From NCBI GenBank assembly GCA_015852425.1, contig JAAAIG010000429.1, positions 9,264 through 22,315 on the forward strand: a stretch of 13,052 nt of DNA, in the 5' to 3' direction. Positions 1 to 9,472 of this stretch are shown in pieces. This DNA is from Gryganskiella cystojenkinii (lineage: Eukaryota; Mortierellomycota; Mortierellomycetes; Mortierellales; Mortierellaceae). Both the position numbers and the translations under genes were made by a program. The stretch's first letter is position 1. Each line of letters starts with the position of its first letter. The notes beneath the pieces were generated by a model, which did not search any database, had not been told where the DNA came from, and was given only the letters and a program-made list of their open reading frames with translations.

Positions 1-1199
1 TAAGAGGGGCAAGATGTGGAGCAGCAAGCACAGAGAATGCACTCGTAAAGACCATCGAGCTTCTTGCGGTCCTCGATCGTCTGCAAGTTCTCACGCTCGG
101 GCTCGGGCGTCTTTTGCTTCAAGAAGGGCTCGATCGACTTGTACTGGGAGTAGAATTCGGTCAAATCGGGAATGAGATCCTTGACAACGTAGGCTAGTGT
201 AGGCAAAAAACAAATTGTGAGTAAATCGGCATAAAAAAGTTCATTCGAAATATGCAATATCTAACAATGTAGGGTAAAAAAATGGGAAACGAGAACTTAC
301 TGTGGGGCAAGGGGTAGATCTTGGTAGGCTTGCTGTCAACCTCGATCTTGCAAATACAAGCCAAGGTGTTGGAGCCTCCAATGTTCATGGCGCAGGAACC
401 GCAAATACCCTCACGGCAGGAACGACGGAAGGTCAAGGTGGGGTCAATCTCGTTCTTGATCTTGATGAGGGCATCGAGAACCATGGGACCGCAGTTGTTC
501 ATGTCGACCTCATAAGTTTGGAGCTTGGGCTTGACAGCAGGAGTATCGGGGTTCTAGATATAAGGAAGCAACAATGGGAATTAGTTTTTTTGGTTGATAG
601 GTTGATATTATGCGGGAAGGATATAGCGCATCGGTCTTGGTGGTGCAGGGTACAGAGCGGAAAGGTGAGGAGAGGGGGGTGTCTATTTCTGTGTCTGGAA
701 AAAAAATAGTTTTGCGTCTCGGACATTTGGAAAACTAGTCCAGCCAAGATCATCAATTCAGGCTCGGATTTGAACGCGTGTAACGGATCCGCTGAGAGAA
801 ACACATACCCATCTGTAAATCTGGAAAGTCTTGGTCTTCTTGGCAGGGGCCTCAGTAGCAAAGGTACGGGCAATAGCAACAGGGGCCTAAAAAGTAAACC
901 AAAATCAATTCCGAGAATCGAATCATTCCGAAGGAGAGAAGGGGAGGGATTTAGTTAATGACGTGTTCCGTGGGCAGTGAGGACGCAAAACGAGGTCCGA
1001 AGCGTTAACGAGCACGCATAACAGCCGTGGAAATAGCTGCAACAGGTCAGATTCAACAAGGTAAAGTCAAGTCCGAGGGTCAATGATGGATCGGGGTTCG
1101 CGTCGTTTTTGGGAAAGAATAAATTACCGAAGGCATGCTGTATTTGAGGACGGGGCGCGTGAGGCCGATGGCCGATTGCTTAGCGAGAGAGAAAGACAT
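1..1199 (-). CDS. SDH2: Succinate dehydrogenase iron-sulfur subunit, mitochondrial (5' part, truncated by window start)
   Basis: This is the iron-sulfur subunit of complex II, which passes electrons from the flavin of Sdh1 to ubiquinone in the inner mitochondrial membrane. My exons on the minus strand are 1199-1128, 886-809, 553-301 and 193-1 (continuing outside); the introns start GTAATT, GTATGT and GTAAGT. This gives 198 complete residues. Residues 1-45 are rich in Ser, Ala, Lys and Arg with no acidic residue before the FATEAP segment, as in a mitochondrial presequence. The [2Fe-2S] cysteines are C96, C101, C104 and C116 (CREGICGSC then LAC). The [4Fe-4S] cysteines are C186, C189 and C192, and C196 begins the [3Fe-4S] set. 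The remaining [3Fe-4S] cysteines and the quinone-site end lie beyond the window. The start is the first ATG, in frame with the presequence. The least certain join is exon 1 to exon 2 (intron 887-1127), where a small extra exon cannot be excluded. Confidence 0.95.
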
Positions 1200-1420
1200 G
1201 ATGTGTTTTAAAGAGAGAGGAGTGGAGAGTGATGATAGAGAGAAGAGTATTTGTCGACAACCGAGGGAGACAGGTCAAAGACGAATAGAGAGAAGTGAGC
1301 AAATGCGGAGAGGGATGAGAGGACGAGGGATGATGGGGGAAATCAAAAAGTGAAAAAAGGCAATTGATGGAGAACTGAGGGGTGAATAAAAAAGACCTGG
1401 AGCGAAAAAGACGCACTATT
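1200..1420 (-). promoter_or_regulatory. Pyrimidine-rich leader/promoter of SDH2
   Basis: On the coding (minus) strand the ~200 nt before the SDH2 start codon are strongly pyrimidine-rich (CTCTCT-type runs; seen as GAGAGA on the plus strand). CT-rich leaders are common near transcription starts of highly expressed fungal genes. No convincing TATA box is visible. The boundaries are approximate. Confidence 0.4.
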
Positions 1421-1556
1421 CCCGTGTGAACTTTGTCGAGTGCAGACGGACGAAAGGAGGTGCCTGTCGAAATGCAAAAAAAATTATTGAGCGTGTGAGA
1501 ACGGTGCAGACCGAGAGAGCAAGTCCGGAGGGGACCGAACACTGAGCAGCGTAAAC

Positions 1557-1673
1557 AAAAATCACATGACATTTCGGCGCTTTGCCTTGATCTGGCGTCT
1601 CACTTCGGGGAAGATGGAGTAATCGCAAATGCTACCATTTAGACTTTCCTTTGCATTCTCAAAATCACATGAC
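1557..1673. repeat. Two 13-bp direct repeats containing TCACATGAC
   Basis: The string AAAATCACATGAC occurs at 1558-1570 and again at 1661-1673, 103 bp apart, in the region between SDH2 and the plus-strand relic. The core TCACATGA resembles an E-box/M-box type bHLH site. They lie about 360 and 460 bp upstream of the SDH2 ATG and just upstream of the leader exon on the other strand, so they could serve either gene. The function is inferred only. Confidence 0.4.
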
Positions 1674-1786
1674 CTGATCGTCGTTTTCTGAAGACTGGGA
1701 ACACCGCGCCTGTCTTCCTCAAATTCTTCCGATACACTATCTCAACATCCGTCGTCCAGTGCAGAAACCACAACCTGACCAAAGCT

Positions 1787-1866
1787 GTAAGTGTATTGGC
1801 TGATTTCCACTACATACATGTGTTGACATGTAAAACTGACACTGTTTTGTTTTATTCTAAACACAG
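1787..1866 (+). other. Probable spliceosomal intron in a 5' leader
   Basis: The donor is GTAAGT at 1787. A CTGAC branch sequence lies at 1836-1840, followed by a T-rich tract and an ACACAG acceptor at 1861-1866. Length is 80 nt, similar to confirmed introns here. It precedes an ATG at 1880-1882 with a purine at -3 that opens only a 40-codon frame. The intron therefore suggests that the plus strand here is, or was, a transcribed gene divergent from SDH2. Confidence 0.5.
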
Positions 1867-1879
1867 TTGAGTGGCGGCA

Positions 1880-2692
1880 ATGACTTTGCTGAACGATAAA
1901 ATCGTATGGAGGGTCGGTGACCATGATCTGCTGGCCAAGTTTAATGGCTTCAAAAGCAGTGGTCAACCTCTTTTAGTGTTTTGTGCAAAGTTTCCACTGT
2001 AGAAAATTCTCAGACTGGGGTCTGTGATAACTTCAGCGGGCGGAAGGGCTTTAGTGCCCTCACATAGCCATTTATTCGAGGTGCTTTGACACTGGTTGGA
2101 ATCCGTTCACGATGCTTCAAGGTATCAGTGGTTGGGGCGAAAGATAGGAAGAACCATGGACGAAATCTTGTGGTGGAAGCCGGGGGATGGGCATCCAGGG
2201 AAATGGTGTTGCCTTCTCTGAAGGTCATCAGATCTACTTAGCAGAAGCTGCTCTTGTTCATGATCCGAAGCAAGATAGGAGACTACAGGACAAGTTTAAA
2301 GTAGATCGCTGCATGGGAGACTCTTGGAACTCGCAGATCCGGTTCAGAGGCTGTTCCTTCAACGATTGTCACAGTTTTTGGGTCGACATCGTTTAAAGGT
2401 TAGATTAAGTTCCTTGCAATGGACTTCGTGGGTACCTTCCGGTTGAGACAAGTTGTGCGGATGATCGTGTTGCTCCGAATGTCACACTTTGAAAGCAGAA
2501 TCAAAGCCTGTGCCAAGAAGTGTTTGAAATGATTTTGCAACAGTCGATCAAGATTTGGATGCTGCCTGTGTCTTAATTCAGAAGACAAGGACGCTGGTGA
2601 AGGAGAGCAAGAAACGACGAACCCAGTGTCAATTTCCAATAAACTTGCATCATGGTTCCACATGGTGAAAATACCGATTGGTGGCAACATTT
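1880..2692 (+). pseudogene. Decayed plus-strand protein-coding gene, family not recognised
   Basis: I do not recognise the family. The ATG at 1880 starts a 40-codon reading frame that ends in a stop. From 2148 a 76-codon stretch reads like ordinary protein (for example HQIYLAEAALVHDPK and FKVDRCMGDSWNSQIRF). Around 2335-2350 the protein-like reading moves to another frame, which continues as VFGSTSFKG, a TAG at 2401-2403, then IKFLAMDFVGTFRLRQ and on to a TGA at 2530-2532. There is no room for a normal intron at the frame change. This pattern (leader intron, good start context, then frameshift and stops) fits a gene relic. It could instead be non-coding DNA that happens to read well, or a gene with introns I failed to resolve. 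Nothing intact of useful length is seen on the minus strand. Confidence 0.35.
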
Positions 2693-2812
2693 GTTAACTG
2701 AAACACGTGACAACTGTGACTGCAAAACGAGGAGGACTTCAGTCACTTCACTCCTTCGAGTCTCTGTTGATTTCACATTCTCTCTTCACACCACCGACTG
2801 AACATTCCAGGA

Positions 2813-3794
2813 ATGCCCGAGCCAGTGCCGTCGTCGGCAGAGTTCCAGCTGATGGGCGATGCTTCCCCTACCTCTGTTGAGTCTCTTGAAGACTTTCTCT
2901 CCCGAGCAAAGACTGATGTCCTGCCAGAAACGATACCCGAAGAAACGCAAAGAGTAAAGCGACAACATTGCTTGGTCAAACCTACCGACAGGCTATGGGC
3001 CCTAGCTCTACGAACAGGAACGCTGACCAGAAAACTCGGTCCGCTTTTGTTGCCCCCCATAGGTCATTGACGACGCACAGAAGCGTTTAGCCAGGCAATG
3101 TCGATTCTTTCATGTGGCAAGCGACTACTACGACTGGTCATACGAGAAACGTGCCCGCGTCCTGGGCTGCCCCTCGACTTTTCATCTCTGCAAGTCCTTG
3201 GTCTTTGAGAATACAAAGTTTAAACAGGACGAATCCAAGCCAGTGGATGAGGGTCGGTACTGGTGTGTTCTTGTCCAATATGAAGGCAACGTCAACACAG
3301 GAAAGCTCGAGAAGGCTGTCAGGGAGATCACTGGAGCAAGCAGAAAAGCAACCCATCTCCGGATCGCACCTGCCGAAAAATCGCTCGAGTTGACTGGATT
3401 CACCAACAATGGCGTTTCGCCTGTCGGTAAGTGATCTCTTTGTAATGTTATTCCGAGCTGATTTCAGGAGAGTTTTGGTTAACAAACATGAGTATCTCCT
3501 TTAGGTCTGACCACCGAGCTTCCTATTTTGATGTCGAGCGCCATCGCTGAGCTTTCGGTAAGGGGATTTGAAGAGCGGAAAGGCTCCTTGGTGGATTTTG
3601 ATAAAGCGTTCCGTCTAACATAAACACATGAAAAGCTATATTTACTAACACTCTCTTTACTGCTTTTTTTGGACTTCTGTCAAATCTAGCCTGCCGTTTT
3701 TTACCTCGGAGCTGGACATGTCGATTGGAAGATCGCTCTCCCTACCCAGGCATTCGTTGAAAAGTGGAACGCCACCGTGGTTGACTTTTCATGA
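2813..3794 (+). CDS. YbaK/ProX-like aminoacyl-tRNA deacylase domain protein
   Basis: Exons are 2813-2953, 3063-3426, 3505-3557 and 3690-3794, giving 220 residues; the phases agree at all three junctions (phase 0, 1, 0). The family is the YbaK/ProRS-associated domain, whose characterised members hydrolyse mischarged aminoacyl-tRNA such as Cys- or Ala-tRNA(Pro) in trans. The domain covers about residues 60-215. Visible family-like stretches are STFHLCKSLVFEN (K91 is a candidate for the conserved lysine), RYWCVLVQYEG, ELTGFTNNGVSPVG and the glycine turn VFYLGAGHVDWKI near the end. Residues 1-50 are acidic and probably disordered, without a targeting signal, so a cytosolic location is likely. The start ATG at 2813 follows a stop-containing leader and opens the only frame that splices on. 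Substrate specificity cannot be read from the sequence, and a role other than tRNA editing is possible. Confidence 0.85.
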
Positions 3795-3902
3795 TGCGCT
3801 GGACTCTCCTCTCCTCTCTATATTTACGTTTCTGGCCTCGGCTTTATATACACCTGTTTCTTGCATGCTTTGTTCAAATCCTTCGGTCATATCTTTCTAG
3901 AG

Positions 3903-3908
3903 AATAAA
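3903..3908 (+). terminator. AATAAA polyadenylation signal
   Basis: A canonical AATAAA lies 108 nt after the stop codon of the YbaK-domain gene, downstream of a T-rich 3' leader-like stretch. It is the first such hexamer on this strand after the gene. Confidence 0.55.
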
Positions 3909-5130
3909 TACGAATGATCGATCCTACTTTTTCATTTTTTCTTTACAAGGGATACCATGCCGAACGAAATAAAGGTTTGGAACGAACAACCTCCTATTTT
4001 GACAAGCAAATGTTTAGTCAAATATTACCTTGTCATCACTGAATGGAAGCTATTAGAAAACCTTAGAAAACCAACACAATACAAACTCCCTCCAATATCG
4101 AAGGAAAAGGGACTCTCGTATATTGACTTAATTTTTTTTTTTTTTGAAATCGTGGAAAGAGAGAGATCCTCGCTTTTATATTTTTTTCACGTCTTCGAGG
4201 GAAACGCCACCAAACTGATTTGGATGGAGGGGAACATGGAGACCCGAGAACATGCAGGGCTGTGCTGGAGTGTGAAGCAGCCTAGAAACCAGTGGCGATA
4301 TGTATAAGTAAACTTTGGACACGTCAACTCTGTAGGGAGATCCTTTTTCTAGGTGACTCAAAGTTTTTTTTCCCTGTATTGTTTTGCTTGGGTAATGAAT
4401 GATCTCTTCAAATTTTCATGTGCAAATCTAATAGGGATATTTTCGTTGTTTTCAAACCGAGAAAACGTTTGTGTTCGGAGAATTGTCGTACGTTCGATAT
4501 CTTTCGCTCGTCAAAGGGATAAAGAAGCTCTCGCTCAGAGCGCACAAAACCAAAAAAAACACAGCCAAATCAATCAAATCAATCTTTTCTGTGGGATGGG
4601 TGGCAAGAAAGGCTACAAAAAATAGGATGACTCGACGGAGAAAAAAATATGAATCTAAAAGCAAAGTCGCGATCTTTTAGTGAGCGCATGGACAAAAAAA
4701 AAGGTGACAACTCACAGGTTTTGCTGGGAAGATCTCTTCTCTAAGTACATAGGGTACAAAAAGAACTTGGTTTCCCGCTTCCCTGCAACACCGGCCCCGG
4801 CATTTGTTCTCCAATTTCAGTCTCCTTCTTTTCTCATGCGAAAATTGATCGAGTCACTACAAAAAATATGGATGTGTGAGACACGCACCGGAGTTTTTTT
4901 TTTATCTTTTCCCTTTTTATAGCCGTCACCCCCTGGACAAAAATTTTGATAACGAAAAGAGAGACACGAAAAGGGTTGTTTTCGGACGGACTTCATTCGA
5001 GGAAACCTGGTGAATGATTCAGTCCTTGACGTCTTTTAGTGACACCCAGGGAATGGGCTTTGAGCAGTGCGGATATATTTGCTGGTGAACACCCCGAAAA
5101 CCCCAAAGAGGGGGGGCTCAAGATTCAGAG
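3909..5130. other. AT-rich intergenic region without recognisable genes
   Basis: No reading frame on either strand here resembles a conserved protein, and no tRNA or other RNA gene was found by eye. The region contains long T and A runs (for example about 4130-4145) and scattered short frames of biased composition. It holds a perfect TGACTCA at 4354-4360, TGACTC at 4628-4633, GAGTCA at 4851-4856 and TGACGTC at 5027-5033, which may be distal regulatory sites for the DAHP synthase gene. Confidence 0.5.
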
Positions 5131-5136
5131 GAGAGT

Positions 5137-5153
5137 CGTACGAGATCCGTACG
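5137..5153. promoter_or_regulatory. Paired CGTACG palindromes
   Basis: CGTACG occurs at 5137-5142 and 5148-5153, 11 bp from start to start, so both face the same side of the helix. They lie about 95 bp upstream of the TATA box of the DAHP synthase gene. A third CGTACG is at 4487-4492. The pair could bind a dimeric regulator; this is inference. Confidence 0.35.
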
Positions 5154-5170
5154 GAAAAAATTTATTCGTC

Positions 5171-5219
5171 GAGTCAGCGAAAAACTCAGGGACACACTAA
5201 ATTATTATGTGTCGAGTCA
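5171..5219. promoter_or_regulatory. Gcn4-like GAGTCA half sites
   Basis: GAGTCA (complement TGACTC, the core of the Gcn4/CPC1 bZIP site) occurs at 5171-5176 and 5214-5219, both preceded by TC. They lie 34-77 bp upstream of the TATA box. Genes for DAHP synthase are known targets of general amino acid control in yeast and other fungi, so the position makes sense. Binding is not shown. Confidence 0.5.
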
Positions 5220-5247
5220 CCACAAAAAAATAGGGTAGATCCTGATG

Positions 5248-5255
5248 TATATAAA
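5248..5255 (+). promoter_or_regulatory. TATA box of the DAHP synthase gene
   Basis: TATATAAA at 5248-5255 is a full consensus TATA element 185 bp before the chosen start codon. It is followed by a pyrimidine-rich stretch and a C/A-rich leader with few ATGs. It is the only strong TATA box seen ahead of a gene in this window. Confidence 0.7.
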
Positions 5256-5439
5256 GGTGGCCCTCTTCCTTGATTTTCCTTTCTCCTTTTTTCTTCACTC
5301 ACTTTATCAACAGTACTCACTCAGCCTCTATACCCTCTACCCACACGCACACTAAGACTTGTGCCAATCAATCAAAAGTCGCCCGCAAACTCAAACACCC
5401 TCCTCACCATACATGCACATACAACAACACAGATCAACA

Positions 5440-6729
<1,290 letters not shown>

Positions 6730-6815
6730 AATGGCCAAGCCGGTTCTTTGCCCTTGCATGTCTCTGTCCTCCTTCATCATACTCTTGCAGTTGTACCATA
6801 TCAAAAACACATCAT

Positions 6816-6821
6816 AATAAA
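6816..6821 (+). terminator. AATAAA polyadenylation signal of the DAHP synthase gene
   Basis: AATAAA lies 87 nt after the TAA stop. The convergent TRM11 stop codon is only about 150 bp further on, so the two 3' ends are close. Confidence 0.6.
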
Positions 6822-6973
6822 AACAACATAGCCACTTCATCAACATCTTCTCCGCCTTTCTCTCTCTTTTCTTTCCTTCATGATCAAGCAGGGTAAAACG
6901 AAAAGTAGGGATGCTTGTGTCTAGAAAGTGCTTGCTGTATTTATGGAGGAATGGTAAAAATTGGAAATTTGGA

Positions 6974-9203
6974 TTATGCACTGGCATCCTTAGCCTCTTG
7001 TTCCGCCAAAGCGACTTTCTTCTTCTCTTCCAACGCTCTCATATAAGCGGCCACGCCCGCGGCACCGCCGGCCTGGAAGGCCTCCTTGAGTTCCTTTTTC
7101 CTCTTTGCGTTCTCGATCGTACTGAAGGCAAAATAGCGATCTCGGAAACCAAAATGTCCTTGCCTTGAAGGTCCAGTCTTGGACTTGTTCATTTCTCCTG
7201 TAGGCGCACCCAGAGGTGCCTGACCATCCCAATCCTTGACTTTTTCCATGGTAATGAGACGACGGGACCATTGACCGAAGGCCTGTTCACAGTTGGCGAC
7301 GAGTTCCATGCAAGGGTGAGTGGGGAGATCATCAATGCTGTAATCTTCAGTCACGGTGGGCAACCAGTAGACGAGACGGCCTCCTCGGACCAAGTTCTTT
7401 ACTGCAAACATCAGCAGATCCGCGACAACCTCGGTCATCTCATAGGGCTTAGTAGGGGGAACGTAATCAGGGAGACTAATAGGACAGGAATGATAACATG
7501 TTAGCATATGAGATCATGAGTGGTCAAAGTTAGAGCCCAAGAGATGAAGAAATTCGAACATACAGATGAGAGAGGACGCCTTCTTCAACTGCCATTCTTG
7601 GCTCGGTCGCCTGCTTTGTAGGATCCTTGCGTCCCAAAGTCTTGGCTCCAGCGCGAACTCCATATGGGGCTATATGAGGCAAAGAGAAAAAGCGACAGGG
7701 AAAAAAATGTCGAAATTGATTAAACGACAATTTGACTCCAATTTCGAAAGTACGTTGAAATCAGCAAGCGGTCAAAGACTTACGATCCGTGACAATGGCA
7801 TCGAACAATCCGCCCTTGAACTTTCTCCACGGTGCATGGCAAACATCAAAGACAAGCGCATCCAAGACTCGTCCTTTGAGATTGTACTGTTCACAGTTGG
7901 ACTGAATGCTTGCCTTGCCCTTTCCACGAATCTGGCGTCCATCGATATCACTTCCAACGGTCATGGCACCGAAATGAGCACAGGTCATCAAAAAGCTTCC
8001 AGTGCCGACAAAGGGATCATAGACAAGTTTGCCAGGTCCACAAAGAGCCTGGTTCGCCATGATCAACGAGAGTTCAGCGTCCATGGTGGTATTGCCAATA
8101 TACTTCCGCTTCTTGACATTGAACTTGTCAATCAAGTCGCGCTTTCCATGTCCGACCTGTACATATGCAAAGGTGACAAAAAAAGAAAATTGAGTACGTG
8201 CACATAGTAAGGAGTGACTTTGTCCATATAAAAGTTGCCACTGATACTATCTGAAGTTTACTTACCAAGCGTCCCATGTAAAAAGTATGAGCGACATGCA
8301 CGTTGGGATCGATACCATAGTCGGCAATTAACAAAAACTCTTCCTCGGGGGTGTTCAAATCAATCTTGCCCAGGAATCCGGTGAACGAGAATCGGTTGAT
8401 CAATGGAGGCTTATCCTTCATCTCGATCGTGCCTCCAAAAGTCACCACAGAGAACTTGAAGGATGTGTGAAGGTACTGCGGCTATTAGGGGTACGGTAAA
8501 AATTTTGGTCGTGTGAGTCGCGTGTCAACCTACCAGCTTGCGCCACCAGTCCTGTTACGACTCATTTTGCAAGGATAAATATTCGGTGTAAATTCGTACC
8601 CAACGCTCAGGGTGCTCCTTGACCCGCTCGATAACTTCATCCCACGATGATCCTTGAGCCCACAACTCTGTAATGGTTCTATACGCGCGGAAGAAAATAA
8701 AAAAAAAAGGTTATTTGTTCCGTTCTATCATCATCCAGGGTCGCGTATCTACCTTACAACAAAGCATTGATTCGTTCCCTATGAATATCTACCTGATCAA
8801 GATAGCGCGCTTCAACAACAAGGCAGCTTTCTCGGCAGACTCGATCTCGACGATCAGGAAGGGTGACTAAAAAAGACACAAAGCCAAAGACGGATCCTGG
8901 TTAGTGCCATCGTTGATCGCGATCCAAGGATGTTCACCAGTAAAATCTTTCACGTCTGATCGTATTCCTGGAATCCTGACATACTTCAAGACTGTAGTCG
9001 CTGGGCTCATAAGTCATCTGGACATTTTCGATGGTAGCGAGGGCCTCCAACTCAGGCAGGCGGAACTAGGTTGCACAATGGGGAAAGAGAGCTCAACTGG
9101 GGTTAGCGGGTGGTTAAAGAGATGTCGTTATTTTCGTCCAGTGATGTCAAAATTCCTGTACCTCCTCGTGCTGCTGAGCAAATTGAATGAGAAAGTGCGG
9201 CAT
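6974..9203 (-). CDS. TRM11: tRNA (guanine(10)-N2)-methyltransferase catalytic subunit Trm11
   Basis: Trm11 uses S-adenosylmethionine to methylate G10 of tRNAs and works as a complex with Trm112. Minus-strand exons are 9203-9162, 9065-8985, 8866-8793, 8678-8600, 8481-8266, 8156-7784, 7669-7564 and 7475-6974; all phases agree and the protein has 490 residues. An optional 18-nt exon (8551-8534) would give 496. The N-terminal part to about residue 165 is the NTD/THUMP-like RNA-binding region (MPHFLIQFAQQHEEFRLPEL at the start). The Rossmann methyltransferase domain follows, with the SAM loop DPFVGTGS at 211-218 and the catalytic TDPPYG at 287-292. The codons of that catalytic motif are split by the intron 7670-7783. 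The C-terminus is a lysine- and alanine-rich helix. The first ATG matches the family start. The start codon faces that of TRM112 across 269 bp. The protein is somewhat longer than the yeast protein (about 430 residues). Confidence 0.95.
8534..8551 (-). other. Candidate 18-nt micro-exon of TRM11
   Basis: On the minus strand this stretch is preceded by an AACAG acceptor and followed by a GTAGGT donor. It keeps phase 0 on both sides and encodes DWWRKL. Including it splits a 118-nt intron (8482-8599) into introns of 48 and 52 nt, shorter than the other introns of the gene (88-118 nt). Skipping it gives a spacing between PERW and PQYLHTSFKF closer to what I expect of the family. Both readings are possible; skipping is slightly favoured. 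Confidence 0.3.
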
Positions 9204-9472
9204 GGTGCGGTGATGGAGGAATGAAGAGAACGACGCAAAGAAAAGGCTGTCTCGCAGAGACCATACTAAAAGAGACAAAAAAAGGATAGTCAAAAGTAAC
9301 GGTTGTGTGGCTTAGCGGTTGTTTGATTTTTTTGGTCTTCGACTCGCATTACCTTGTTACACCTTGCATCTAGACGCTCTCTCGCTCGCTCTCTTTTCAT
9401 CGACATCCAGTGCACGGACTCGGGACCTTAATCAATCCAAAATCACTCAATAACGACAACAACACAATCACC
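9204..9472. promoter_or_regulatory. Shared divergent promoter region of TRM11 and TRM112
   Basis: The two start codons are 269 bp apart and face away from each other, so both promoters and both 5' leaders must fit in this segment. No TATA box is evident. Each gene-proximal flank is pyrimidine-rich on its own coding strand (9371-9400 CT-rich toward TRM112; GA-rich on the plus strand toward TRM11). CGGTTGT occurs twice in the middle, at 9300-9306 and 9316-9322. The context of the TRM112 ATG (ATCACCATGA) is good. Confidence 0.6.

Noticed and set aside
1000..1045. A possible extra small exon of SDH2, reading AISTAVMRA in one frame
   Set aside because: The acceptor is plausible, but the frame giving this peptide does not match the phase of exon 1, and the donor (GTTAAC) is weak. 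Joining exon 1 directly to the next exon gives a good presequence.
1742..1966. A DPPY-like motif (VTDPPYDF) in a 74-codon minus-strand frame, suggesting a methyltransferase
   Set aside because: There is no SAM-binding loop or other family motif near it, and the frame is short. The plus strand carries the splice signals. The motif is probably chance.
3866..3880. A GTTCAAATCC string resembling a tRNA B box
   Set aside because: No matching A box, acceptor stem or cloverleaf could be found around it.
3957..4625. Short plus-strand frames of 116 and 90 codons in the intergenic region
   Set aside because: They have biased low-complexity composition, no motif and no splice signals joining them to other frames. 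They are typical of random AT-rich DNA.
7566..8207. A 213-codon open frame on the plus strand
   Set aside because: It is antisense to three TRM11 exons and reads through their introns; the minus strand carries the SAM-binding and DPPY motifs.
8490..8515. An AAAAATTTT element like the ribosome-biogenesis RRPE motif
   Set aside because: It lies inside a TRM11 intron and not in a promoter, and such AT strings are frequent in introns.
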